A stretch of 50,620 bases of DNA from Verrucomicrobiales bacterium (GTDB taxonomy: Bacteria; Verrucomicrobiota; Verrucomicrobiia; Limisphaerales; JAFMIX01), in assembly GCA_017853785.1 (NCBI GenBank), contig JAFMIX010000002.1:1-50620 (forward strand). The letters are read 5' to 3'. Shown piece after piece: positions 25,132 to 32,628 of the stretch (its first letter is position 1; every line of letters starts with the position of its first letter). The notes below the pieces were generated by a model, which was not told the origin of the DNA, did no database searches, and saw only the letters and a program-made list of their open reading frames with translations. The position numbers and the translations under genes were made by a program.

Positions 25132-26568
25132 ATGGCTAACGAAAAAAACAAAAATAAATGGATCAAATGCGGAACTGCCATCCGGTTATTACTTTTGGTG
25201 GGTAGTGTTGGTTTGTTGGCAACGGGCTGTCAAACTTATCAGCAGCAAAACAAAGTTGTCTCCAATTGGAGGCAGGGAAATTTGAATGTCGCTGCCGCCG
25301 AGGCTAAAAAACTGGCGGACAACAATGCCCAGAACAAGGATTCCATCATATGGCGATTGGAGCAGGGTGCGGTTTTGAGAGCTGCTGGTCAATACAACGA
25401 AAGCAATCAAGCATTTGACCAGGCGCAGGAAAAAATTGACGACTATGCTCAGAAAGCCAAGGTTCGGGTCGGTCAGGAAGCCGGGGCGTTACTTTCCAAT
25501 CAGGCCAATCTGGATTACGAAGGTCGTTCTTACGATGGCATCATGCTCAACACCTACAAGGCATTGAATTATCTAGCGTTGGGCGAGTCCGACAAAGCCC
25601 GTCCGGAAATCATTCGCGCTTACCAACGCCAACAGGATGCAGTCGAAACCAACAAGAAACGCATTGAGAAAACACAAGAGGCTGCCGCGCAAAGCAAGGA
25701 CAAGGCGGCAATTGAAAAAGCGCAAAATGACCCCAAATTACAGGCGCAATTTGCCGGGGCTACCACCAATTTGGGCGGGTTGAATACCTATGCCGATTAC
25801 GTCAACCCGTTCACTACATATCTGGATGGCTTGTATTTCATGGCCAATGCCGCCGATGCTTCGGATTTGGAGCGCGCCCGTAAATCCTTTGAACGGGTCA
25901 CCGCCTTTACGCCCAATAATGACTACATCAAACAAGATTTTGCCACCGTCAACGATTTGATCCAAGGCAAGCCGTTGCCCTCGTTGACCTATGTGATTTT
26001 TGAAACCGGTTGTGCGCCCGAACGCGGGCAAATCCGGGTTGATATTCCCATCATCGTCCTGACGGTGTCCTACGTCGGCGCGGCGTTTCCAACCTTGAAA
26101 TTGCAGGATAATTTCATTCCTAGTTTGACGGTGGTTGCCGAAGGCACAAACGTCACCACGGCATCGGTTGCCAGCATAGATGGAGTTGTAGCATTAGACT
26201 TTAAGAATGAACAGCCCGTGGTTATCACCAAAACCATTGCTTCGACGGTGATAAAAGCAGTGGCTGCCTATGCCGCAAACGAAGCTGCCCAGCAGGCGGG
26301 TGGCGACATCGCTGGCTGGGTGTCAAAAATTGGCACGGCTGCCTACCAGATGGCTGTGAACATTGCTGACGAACGTACTTGGACGACGTTGCCAAAAGAA
26401 TTTCAGGTGGCGCGTATCCCCACCCCCTCAGATCGAAAATTAAATTTAGCCACTCCCAACGGCATGCAAACATCACTAACCATTGGCGACGGCATTATAA
26501 ACGTAGTTTATGTCAAATCCATTACTGCTGGAACGCCGCTGCTGATGTCACAATTCAAACTAAAATGA
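25132..26568 (+). CDS. COG3014-type lipoprotein
   Basis: 478 residues from the ATG at 25132, chosen because it gives a proper lipoprotein signal (lipobox ATGC, Cys33); an ATG at 25108 is the alternative. The N-terminal half looks TPR-like (NWRQGNLNVAAAEAKKLADN, AGQYNESNQAFDQAQEKIDD) with the segment YDGIMLNTYKALNYLALGE, which I associate with COG3014, a lipoprotein family found next to ycfL and lpoB in gammaproteobacteria. The C-terminal half is beta-rich. Its stop overlaps the ycfL start (ATGA). No biochemical function is known to me. Confidence 0.7.
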   Translation: MANEKNKNKWIKCGTAIRLLLLVGSVGLLATGCQTYQQQNKVVSNWRQGNLNVAAAEAKKLADNNAQNKDSIIWRLEQGAVLRAAGQYNESNQAFDQAQEKIDDYAQKAKVRVGQEAGALLSNQANLDYEGRSYDGIMLNTYKALNYLALGESDKARPEIIRAYQRQQDAVETNKKRIEKTQEAAAQSKDKAAIEKAQNDPKLQAQFAGATTNLGGLNTYADYVNPFTTYLDGLYFMANAADASDLERARKSFERVTAFTPNNDYIKQDFATVNDLIQGKPLPSLTYVIFETGCAPERGQIRVDIPIIVLTVSYVGAAFPTLKLQDNFIPSLTVVAEGTNVTTASVASIDGVVALDFKNEQPVVITKTIASTVIKAVAAYAANEAAQQAGGDIAGWVSKIGTAAYQMAVNIADERTWTTLPKEFQVARIPTPSDRKLNLATPNGMQTSLTIGDGIINVVYVKSITAGTPLLMSQFKLK

Positions 26569-26984
26569 AAACATCCAAAGTTATCCTTCCTTTTTTTGCC
26601 GTCGGCATTCTGATGCTGGTTGGTTGCACTACAGTTAACACCGTCGAAAACGCTCAAAAATCCGGTCAGCGCGCGATGGTTTCTGACCAGCGCGTGATTA
26701 CTGATGCCAGTCTCAACCGCAAGGTGGCCATTGTCGGCGTTAATGCTGCCATGACTCCGGGCGGACTCCTCAAGGCGCAGGTGGAACTGGAAAACCGCAC
26801 CCGCTCGCTTCAGCGGTTTCTGTATCGCTTCGAGTGGTTTGACGCCAACGGCATGCAGGTCAACAATATTATTTCCGCATCCGTTCCCGAGCAGATCGAA
26901 GGCAAGGAAAGCAAGTTCATCTACAGCGTCGCTCCAAATCCCAACTGCCGTGATTTCCGTGTAAAATTCATCGAAGCCAACTAA
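26565..26984 (+). CDS. ycfL: YcfL-family lipoprotein (DUF1425)
   Basis: 139 residues. Lipobox LVGC gives Cys21. The mature domain matches E. coli YcfL in layout: a strand block ending KAQVELENRTRSLQRFLYRF, then EWFDANGMQV, and the closing ISVAPNP-like FIYSVAPNPNCRDFRVKF. YcfL is an envelope lipoprotein of unknown function whose gene adjoins lpoB in E. coli. Here the start overlaps the COG3014-type stop by four bases and lpoB follows after 17 bp, preserving that neighbourhood. Confidence 0.75.
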   Translation: MKTSKVILPFFAVGILMLVGCTTVNTVENAQKSGQRAMVSDQRVITDASLNRKVAIVGVNAAMTPGGLLKAQVELENRTRSLQRFLYRFEWFDANGMQVNNIISASVPEQIEGKESKFIYSVAPNPNCRDFRVKFIEAN

Positions 26985-27001
26985 ACATCTAAAAGATAAC
27001 C

Positions 27002-27574
27002 ATGAAAAACAAAATTATACTTCTTATCATTGCGGCTGCGATTCCAGCGGCTTTTACCGGCTGTGCCACCAATGCACATTACGTTCAGACCGGCGACAAG
27101 GAACAGATAATTAGTTTGGGCCAGATCAATATTCAGGATTACGCTAACGCCGCCAATGCCGCAGTCAAAGAACTGCTTGAATCCGGAGCGATTGACAAGG
27201 TTGCCAACCCGCCGGCTTTGCTGGAGATCAGCCGTATTGTGAACAATACAGGGCAGCAGGTAGATACCGATTTGCTGACCAAAAAAATCAGCATTGCGCT
27301 GTTGCAAAGCGGCAAGGCGCTCACCAAGACCGTTGACAAGAAGGCGACAGGTTACCAGCAGGAAGCTGAATTCATGAACGACCAGAAGACCACCCGCATG
27401 CCGGATTTCACCCTTTCTGGCAAAATTATCGAGACGGTTGACCGGGCGGGAAACACCCGGCGCACGACTTATAGTTTTCAACTCTCACTCAACGACACCA
27501 AGGCTGGTGTTCAGGTGTGGGAAGGGGAAAAAGAAATTGCCAAGCAGGGGACTCGATCTTCCGTAGGGTTTTGA
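27002..27574 (+). CDS. lpoB: LpoB-like penicillin-binding-protein activator lipoprotein
   Basis: 190 residues. Lipobox FTGC gives Cys21. LpoB in E. coli is an outer-membrane lipoprotein that reaches through the peptidoglycan to activate PBP1B. Supporting features are SLGQINIQDYANAANAAVKE, LLESGAIDKVANPPALLEIS, RIVNNTGQQVDTDLLTKKIS and the C-terminal PDFTLSGKIIETVDRAGNTR, then YSFQLSLNDTKAGVQVWEGE. The flexible linker after the lipid anchor is short. It closes the six-gene envelope operon. The partner penicillin-binding protein is not in the window. Confidence 0.8.
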   Translation: MKNKIILLIIAAAIPAAFTGCATNAHYVQTGDKEQIISLGQINIQDYANAANAAVKELLESGAIDKVANPPALLEISRIVNNTGQQVDTDLLTKKISIALLQSGKALTKTVDKKATGYQQEAEFMNDQKTTRMPDFTLSGKIIETVDRAGNTRRTTYSFQLSLNDTKAGVQVWEGEKEIAKQGTRSSVGF

Positions 27575-27588
27575 ACTCTTCGAGGCAT

Positions 27589-27642
27589 ATAACTTGTAGG
27601 GTTTCAGACGCCGCAGTTTTTTATATTCACTTTACAAGTTAT
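27589..27642. repeat. 10-bp inverted repeat downstream of lpoB
   Basis: ATAACTTGTA (27589-27598) and TACAAGTTAT (27633-27642) are perfect inverted copies 34 bp apart in an AT-rich gap. Further on are two TGTTC/GAACA palindromes (27655-27670 and 27696-27706). The tract ends at a terminator. Function unknown; it could fold into a large 3'-UTR structure. Confidence 0.45.
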
Positions 27643-27713
27643 AAAACTTTAAAATGTTCGATAATGAACAATTTAGGTAAAGATTGAACTGAAGCTGTTC
27701 TGAACATTTAATA

Positions 27714-27746
27714 GGCGGGGCTGGCGCGAGCCGGTCCCGCTTTTTT
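27714..27746 (+). terminator. Rho-independent terminator of the lpoB operon
   Basis: A GC-rich hairpin pairs GCGGG with CCCGC and CTGGC with GCCGG around a GCGA loop (one mismatch between the helices), followed by six T residues at 27741-27746. It lies about 140 bp after the lpoB stop. Confidence 0.85.
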
Positions 27747-27790
27747 GTTCAGTGATTGTTCCGCGCGGCGCGAAGAGGTATAACGCGGTG

Positions 27791-28534
27791 ATGAAGTTTC
27801 TGCTCAAACTGATTTTGCGGCTGCTGGCTGTGCTGCTAGTGCTGGCCATCGTCGCGTTCCTTTCGTGGGACTGGATTGTGAAAAAGGTCGCCGAAAAGCG
27901 GATCCAGTCCGTCACCGGCATGGAGACGCACATCGGGAAATTTTTCATCGGCGTGACGACGCCGGTGATTCGCATCAAGGATTTCAAGCTCTACAACCCG
28001 GCGGAATTCGGCGGTGCGCCGTTGGCGGATCTGCCGGAGGTGCATCTGGAATACGACAAGGCGGCGCTGCGGGAAGGTAAAGTGCACCTCAAGTTGCTCC
28101 GCGTGAATCTGGCCGAGTGGAATCTAGTGCGCAGCTTGGACGGCCGCACCAATGTGAATGTGCTGCGCGAACGGCTGCAGGCGCAATTCGCGGCGGCCGC
28201 CAAGGCGGCGGCGGAAGCCGGCAAGAACGGCAAGAATGTGCCGCTCCTGCAGTTCGACCGGATCGAGATGCTGAACCTCACACTTGGGCGGATGCGGTAT
28301 CTCGACCTAGCCCATCCCGAGGCGACGCGGGAGGTGGATCTGGGCATCCGCAACCAGGCGTTTCCGAATGTGAAATCACAGGAGGACCTTTACGGGCTGG
28401 CGGTCGTTTTGCTGCTGAAATGCGGGCCGGAACTGATGGAACAATTTTCCGGCCAGATGCAGGGCCTGGCGGCGGATGGCGCGGACAAACTGAAACAAGC
28501 CAAGGACAAGGCCGGCGCGTTGATCAAGCAATAG
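27791..28534 (+). CDS. AsmA-like membrane-anchored protein
   Basis: 247 residues from the ATG at 27791. One N-terminal membrane helix (LLAVLLVLAIVAFLSWDWIV) is followed by an extracytoplasmic domain with GMETHIGKFFIGVTTPVIRI, then KDFKLYNPAEFGGAPLADLP and VHLEYDKAALREGKVHLKLL. This is the strand pattern of AsmA/DUF748-type proteins involved in outer-membrane lipid or envelope homeostasis. The C-terminus carries an Ala/Lys-rich helix (LKQAKDKAGALIKQ). It sits after a terminator and about 30 bp before a Pho-box-like array serving the next gene. Confidence 0.7.
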   Translation: MKFLLKLILRLLAVLLVLAIVAFLSWDWIVKKVAEKRIQSVTGMETHIGKFFIGVTTPVIRIKDFKLYNPAEFGGAPLADLPEVHLEYDKAALREGKVHLKLLRVNLAEWNLVRSLDGRTNVNVLRERLQAQFAAAAKAAAEAGKNGKNVPLLQFDRIEMLNLTLGRMRYLDLAHPEATREVDLGIRNQAFPNVKSQEDLYGLAVVLLLKCGPELMEQFSGQMQGLAADGADKLKQAKDKAGALIKQ

Positions 28535-28562
28535 GCTTCGTGGCGGAACTTCGCCGCGGTGG

Positions 28563-28602
28563 TGTCACCCGTTTGTAACCGTCCCGTCACCCGCTTGTTG
28601 CC
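28563..28602 (+). promoter_or_regulatory. Pho-box-like array of four 7-bp direct repeats
   Basis: Four similar heptamers start exactly 11 bp apart: TGTCACC (28563), TGTAACC (28574), CGTCACC (28585) and TGTTGCC (28596), separated by 4-bp spacers. PhoB/PhoP-type regulators bind 7-bp direct repeats with 4-bp spacers, so the geometry fits. The array ends 38 bp before the response-regulator ATG, suggesting autoregulation of the phoB/phoR-like pair. The sequence differs from the E. coli CTGTCAT consensus but shares the GTCA core. Confidence 0.65.
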
Positions 28603-28640
28603 GGGTTTGAATTGTCGGCGTCGCGGCGGCGTGTTAATCA

Positions 28641-29330
28641 ATGCAAGTGAAGCCGAAGATTATGGTGGTGGATGATGAGCCGGATGCGCTCGAGTTGATC
28701 GAGTTCAATCTCAAGCAGGCCGGTTACGATGTCGTCACGGCTGGCGACGGCGCGGCGGCGTTGAAGAAAGCCCGCTCCGCCTCGCCCGATCTCGTGATCC
28801 TCGACATCATGTTGCCGGAGATCGACGGCTTTGAAGTATGCAAGCTTCTGCGTCGCGATCCTGCCACGGCGGCGATTCCCATTCTCATGCTCACGGCGCG
28901 CGCGGCAGAGATTGACCGCGTGCTCGGGCTCGAACTCGGCGGCGACGATTATGTGACCAAGCCGTTCAGCCCGCGCGAACTGGTCTTGCGCGTGAATAAA
29001 ATTCTGGAACGCGCGGCGGCCCCCGCCAAGTCCAAGCGCGATAATTTCACCATCGGCGACCTGCATATCGACGTGCCGCGCCATGAAGTCCGGTGGAAGG
29101 GCAAAGCCATCGAGCTGACCGCCACGGAGTTCAAGCTCATCACACTGCTCGCGGAACGGACCGGCCGGGTACAGTCACGCGAACAACTCCTGCGCGATGT
29201 CTGGCAATACGACACACTGATCGACACGCGCACTGTGGATACGCATATGCGCCGCCTGCGCGAGAAGCTCGGCGGCGCGGCCAAACATTTGGATACGGTG
29301 CGCGGCGTCGGGTATCGGTTTGTGGAGTGA
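28641..29330 (+). CDS. phoB: PhoB-like OmpR-family response regulator
   Basis: 229 residues. A receiver domain (1-120) has acidic residues in MVVDDEPDALE, phospho-acceptor Asp55 in LVILDIMLPEIDG, Thr in LMLTARAAEID and Lys in YVTKPFSPREL. A winged-helix DNA-binding domain follows (about 130-227) with LTATEFKLITLLAERTGRV and RTVDTHMRRLREKLG. It pairs with the PhoR-like kinase 114 bp downstream, across a repeat. The upstream 11-bp array and the kinase architecture suggest phosphate control, though no pst or phoU gene is present to prove it. Confidence 0.85.
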   Translation: MQVKPKIMVVDDEPDALELIEFNLKQAGYDVVTAGDGAAALKKARSASPDLVILDIMLPEIDGFEVCKLLRRDPATAAIPILMLTARAAEIDRVLGLELGGDDYVTKPFSPRELVLRVNKILERAAAPAKSKRDNFTIGDLHIDVPRHEVRWKGKAIELTATEFKLITLLAERTGRVQSREQLLRDVWQYDTLIDTRTVDTHMRRLREKLGGAAKHLDTVRGVGYRFVE

Positions 29331-29356
29331 TGCTTTTTCAGCCACGCTCTTTTAGG

Positions 29357-29438
29357 GGTGAAACACGGATTTATTGAGACGGATTCGTGAGTCTTGCTTA
29401 AATCTGTGTTTCATCCGTGTTTGATCTGTGGCTAAATC
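29357..29438. repeat. dispersed 'AAACACGGAT' intergenic repeat
   Basis: GTGAAACACGGAT (29358-29370) is followed by the inverted tract ATCTGTGTTTCATCCGTGTT and TGATCTGTGGCTAAATCA (29402-29439). AAACACGGAT and ATCCGTGTTT are perfect inverted copies. The same words appear at 35396-35432, before oppB. The repeat fills the gap between the response regulator and the kinase and abuts the kinase GTG start. Confidence 0.7.
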
Positions 29439-29444
29439 ATTCGC

Positions 29445-30617
29445 GTGTCGATCATTCCTTCAGTTCTCGCGCTGGCGGCGCTCCTCGCGCTTCATTTCTG
29501 GTGGCGCGGGAAGTTGCGCCGCGAGCGGTCCGCCCAGCGTGCGGAACTCGCCCGGATCACCCAGTCCGAACATGACGCCAACGCCGGGGCGTTGGCGCGG
29601 CAGAACGCGATTTTCGACAGCATGATTGAGGGCGTGCTGGTGCTCGACGAGAACGGTCTGGTGAGTTTTGCGAATCGCACGTTCGCGGAGATGTTCGCCA
29701 CCGTCGGCATCCTGCGCGGCAAAGCCCTGTTGGAAACGGTGCGCTCGCACGAGATCGCCGAACTCGCCGCGCGCGCCCGGGTCGAGGGCCGTGTGCTCGG
29801 CCACGAATTGAAGCTTCCGGGCGAACCGGAACGCTGGTTGCAGATCAATGCCTCCGCGGTCACTGCTGTGGATCGTCGCCGGCTGGGAACGATCCTTGTT
29901 TTTCACGACCTCACACGGCTCAAGCAGCTCGAAGCGACGCGGCAGGAATTCGTCGCCAACGTCAGCCACGAACTCCGCACGCCGCTCGCGATGATCAAGG
30001 GCTACACCGAAACCCTGCTTGGCGGTGCGAAGGACGATTCCGCCACGGCCGCGAAGTTCCTCCAGACCGTCGAGCGCCACGCGGACCGGCTCACGCTGCT
30101 AATTGAGGATTTGCTGACCATCTCGTCGCTGGAATCCGGCCAGATCAAACTCAATCTGCAACCGGTCGCGCTCGGGCCGGTCGTGGAAAAGGTCTTCGCC
30201 GACCTCAAGCCGCGTGCGGATGCCAAAGGCGTGAAATTGCTCAACCAGTTGCCGCCGCTCGTCGTGACGGCGGACGCGAATCGCCTGCATCAGGTCCTGA
30301 GCAATCTCGTGGACAACGCCATCAAGTATGGCCGGGTCGCGGGCAGCGTGCTCGTGGCCGGACGGCCAAGCGACGGCAGTGCGGAGATTTCCGTGCAGGA
30401 CGACGGGCCGGGCATTCCGGTCGAGGCGCTGGAGCGTGTGTTCGAGCGGTTTTATCGCGTAGATAAAGCGCGCTCGCGCGAGCAAGGCGGCACGGGTCTT
30501 GGTTTGTCCATCGTCAAACACATCGTGCAGGCGCACGGTGGCAAAGTCTGGGCGCGTAGCGAGCCAGGCAGGGGAGCGACGTTTCTCTTCACGCTGCCTT
30601 GTAGCGGCGGTCTGTGA
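29445..30617 (+). CDS. phoR: PhoR-like sensor histidine kinase
   Basis: 390 residues, GTG start. A short N-terminal membrane helix (IIPSVLALAALLALHFWW) is followed by a coiled linker, a PAS domain (about 50-165, IFDSMIEGVLVLDENGLVSF...), a HisKA domain with the phospho-acceptor His175 in FVANVSHELRTPLAMIKGYT, and a HATPase domain with LVDNAIKYG, DDGPGIP and GGTGLGLSIVKHI. One TM segment plus PAS with no large periplasmic sensor matches PhoR. The last five residues (CSGGL) and the stop are encoded inside a dispersed palindromic repeat, so the original C-terminus may have been altered. Confidence 0.87.
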   Translation: MSIIPSVLALAALLALHFWWRGKLRRERSAQRAELARITQSEHDANAGALARQNAIFDSMIEGVLVLDENGLVSFANRTFAEMFATVGILRGKALLETVRSHEIAELAARARVEGRVLGHELKLPGEPERWLQINASAVTAVDRRRLGTILVFHDLTRLKQLEATRQEFVANVSHELRTPLAMIKGYTETLLGGAKDDSATAAKFLQTVERHADRLTLLIEDLLTISSLESGQIKLNLQPVALGPVVEKVFADLKPRADAKGVKLLNQLPPLVVTADANRLHQVLSNLVDNAIKYGRVAGSVLVAGRPSDGSAEISVQDDGPGIPVEALERVFERFYRVDKARSREQGGTGLGLSIVKHIVQAHGGKVWARSEPGRGATFLFTLPCSGGL

Positions 30618-30655
30618 CCGCGCATCGCGTCGGCGCTCATAGCGCGCCGCTACAA
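30599..30655. repeat. dispersed palindromic element overlapping the phoR 3' end
   Basis: TTGTAGCGGCG (30599-30609) and CGCCGCTACAA (30645-30655) are perfect 11-bp inverted copies flanking GGTCTGTGACCGCGCATCG, itself containing GGTCTGTGACC, an imperfect palindrome. The left arm codes for the end of phoR. It lies about 50 bp before ispF. Confidence 0.65.
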
Positions 30656-30703
30656 ACGCGACAAAGCGTTGCCGTTCAACCTTGCCGCCGATATAGTCTC
30701 CGC

Positions 30704-31183
30704 ATGGTTCACGTAGGCATCGGTTACGACGTTCATCAATTGGTCGCGGGGCGCAAGCTCGTCCTCGGCGGCGTGGAAATCCCCCACACCAAGGGCCTCG
30801 ACGGCCATTCCGATGCGGACGCGCTCATGCACGCCATCTGCGACGCCGTCCTCGGCGCGCTCGGCGAGGAGGACATCGGCCACTTTTTCCCGAACACTGA
30901 CCCGCGGTGGAAAGGCGTGCCCAGCAAAATCTTTTTGGAGGAGGCCGCCAAGCAGGCGACCAAGCGCGGCGCGAAGATTGTGAACATTGATGCCACCGTC
31001 ATCGCGCAGTCCCCGAAGATTTATCCGCACATCGCCGAGATGAAGCAGCGCCTCGCCGCCGCACTGGGCGTCACGGTGAAGCAGGTCGGCGTGAAGGCGA
31101 CCACGAACGAGTTGATGGGTTTTATCGGCCGCGAGGAAGGCATTGCGGCGATGGCCGTCGCGAGCGTGGACATCCCCGAATAA
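30704..31183 (+). CDS. ispF: 2-C-methyl-D-erythritol 2,4-cyclodiphosphate synthase
   Basis: 159 residues, normal length. IspF cyclises CDP-ME-2-phosphate in the MEP isoprenoid pathway. The zinc ligands lie in GIGYDVHQL (Asp9, His11), and GLDGHSDADALMHAICDA, DIGHFFPNTDPRWKG and the C-terminal KATTNELMGFIGREEGIAAM are all family signatures. The ATG at 30704 is chosen because upstream in-frame codons cover a palindromic repeat. The next small gene starts 4 bp after its stop. Confidence 0.96.
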   Translation: MVHVGIGYDVHQLVAGRKLVLGGVEIPHTKGLDGHSDADALMHAICDAVLGALGEEDIGHFFPNTDPRWKGVPSKIFLEEAAKQATKRGAKIVNIDATVIAQSPKIYPHIAEMKQRLAAALGVTVKQVGVKATTNELMGFIGREEGIAAMAVASVDIPE

Positions 31184-31187
31184 TCTC

Positions 31188-31457
31188 ATGCCCAAAGCCG
31201 AAGTCAGTTGGAAGCGCGTCACCGAGGACGGTGAAAAACTCCAGGTCTACGCCCAGCGCGTGAGTCGCGACTGGCGGTTTTTCGCCCGCCCCAAGCGTTT
31301 CGACCAGTGGCAGCCCGTGCCCGAGCCGCCGCTGGAGGATTGGCTGGCGTTGCTGGACGCTGTGGAGCGGATGGTGGTGCGCCGCCGGCTGCAGCCGGAT
31401 GACGAGGAGCGGTTACGCCGCCGCATCCGCGAGCATTTTCCGGAAGCGAAGTTCTGA
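31188..31457 (+). CDS. small basic protein of unknown function
   Basis: 89 residues from the ATG at 31188, just after ispF. No family recognised. It has a strand-rich start (AEVSWKRVTEDGEKLQVYAQ, RVSRDWRFFARPKRFDQWQP) and a helical, Arg-rich C-terminus (LLDAVERMVVRRRLQPDDEE, RLRRRIREHFPEAKF). Its spacing suggests co-transcription and perhaps coupling with ispF. It converges with tadA. Confidence 0.6.
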   Translation: MPKAEVSWKRVTEDGEKLQVYAQRVSRDWRFFARPKRFDQWQPVPEPPLEDWLALLDAVERMVVRRRLQPDDEERLRRRIREHFPEAKF

Positions 31458-31477
31458 AGCGGGACGGAAATCCGGCG

Positions 31478-31990
31478 TCAGTTGCCGGAATTCTTGGAAT
31501 CGGCAGCTTCCGATTTCTCACTGCGGCGAGCGGCAAAAAAACTTTTCAGCAAGGCGCGACACTCCTCCTCGCGCACTCCGGGGGTGATGTCACAGCGATG
31601 GTTCAGGCCGGGAAATTGCAGCAGGTTCAGTGCGCCGCCGGCGGCGCCGCCTTTCGGGTCGCCGATGCCGAAAACCACGCGCGCGAGCCGCGTGTGGACG
31701 ATCGCCCCGGCGCACATCGGGCAAGGTTCTTTCGTGACGTAGAGGGTGCAATCGGTCAGGCGCCAGTCACCGACAGCTTCCTGCGCCTGCGTGAGCGCGA
31801 GCATCTCGGCGTGGGCGGTGGCGTCCTTGAGCAGTTCCACTTGGTTGCTGGCGCGGGCGATGATGCGACCGCCGCGCACGATGACGGCGCCGACGGGGAC
31901 TTCCTCTGCTGCGTAAGCCCGCGCGGCCTGACGCAGCGCCTCGCCCATGAAGTGCGCGTCGCTTTGCAAGTCGATGATCGGTTCGTTCAT
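31478..31990 (-). CDS. tadA: tRNA-specific adenosine deaminase
   Basis: 170 residues from the ATG at 31990 (an upstream in-frame start at 32050 is less likely). TadA deaminates A34 to inosine in tRNA-Arg(ACG). The zinc-deaminase motifs are TAHAEMLALTQAQ (His and catalytic Glu) and EPCPMCAGAIVHTRLARVVF (paired Cys). GDPKGGAAGGALNLLQ matches the TadA-specific loop. The C-terminal 20 residues are Ser/Lys-rich and variable. It is convergent with the small basic-protein gene. Confidence 0.94.
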   Translation of the reverse strand: MNEPIIDLQSDAHFMGEALRQAARAYAAEEVPVGAVIVRGGRIIARASNQVELLKDATAHAEMLALTQAQEAVGDWRLTDCTLYVTKEPCPMCAGAIVHTRLARVVFGIGDPKGGAAGGALNLLQFPGLNHRCDITPGVREEECRALLKSFFAARRSEKSEAADSKNSGN

Positions 31991-32096
31991 CAGCGGGAGC
32001 GTAGCGGGGATGGAAGCAGTTTGAAAGACCGCTTCAACGTCCGGTCGCAAACAACGCGGGCTTGAAGGGGGATTGCTCCCGCTTACGAAAATAGAA

Positions 32097-32435
32097 TCAA
32101 AACGGCAGCCTGCTCCTGCCGGATTGCTTGGAGAGGTCTTCCAAAGGTTTGTCGCGTTTTTTGGCCTGCGACTGGATGCCCTTTAAAGCGACTCCAGTGT
32201 TGCCGTCTACCGTGGCGGTGGGTTTATTGAGGACCTTTTCATTGACCACCTACTCCAGCTCGGTGCGGTAGTAAAACCGTCAGGCCAGCAGGGCCAACCC
32301 GAAAACCAGCATGAGGAAGCGGCGCAACTTGGTCTGCATCCGCTGCCGGCGCTGGGCTTCCAGCTCGCTTTGCTGCTCGGCATTCGCCTCTGCGGCGATC
32401 TGGCTCATGGCCTTCTCAAAGGATTTGTCGCTCAT
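32097..32435 (-). pseudogene. small membrane-protein gene interrupted by two in-frame stops
   Basis: From the ATG at 32435 one frame runs 112 codons to a final TGA at 32097-32099 but is broken by TGA at codon 52 (32280-32282) and TAG at codon 62 (32250-32252). Before the first stop are a charged helical N-terminus (SFEKAMSQIAAEANAEQQSE) and a membrane segment (FLMLVFGLALLA). After the stops the frame continues sensibly: RFYYRTELE, then VVNEKVLNKPTATVDGNTGV and SQAKKRDKPLEDLSKQS. The simplest view is nonsense decay of a 112-residue membrane protein. Translation of only the first 51 residues, or stop readthrough, is possible. The next 193 bp up to oppD hold nothing I can assign. Confidence 0.55.
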
Positions 32436-32628
32436 AATTAGCCGGGAAAGTTGTGAGAATAAGTTTTAAATCAAAGCAAACGCCCGCTAAAAACGACCTC
32501 GGATCGGACGTGAAAATTGCCATCCCGTGAAGGCAAATCGCCAGCCCGGCTCGGTCCAAATGGCAGGAATCAGACTGGGTAAGAACGTATCTTTAAAGCC
32601 CAACGGCTGGAGTTTTTCTGAAACCGCT

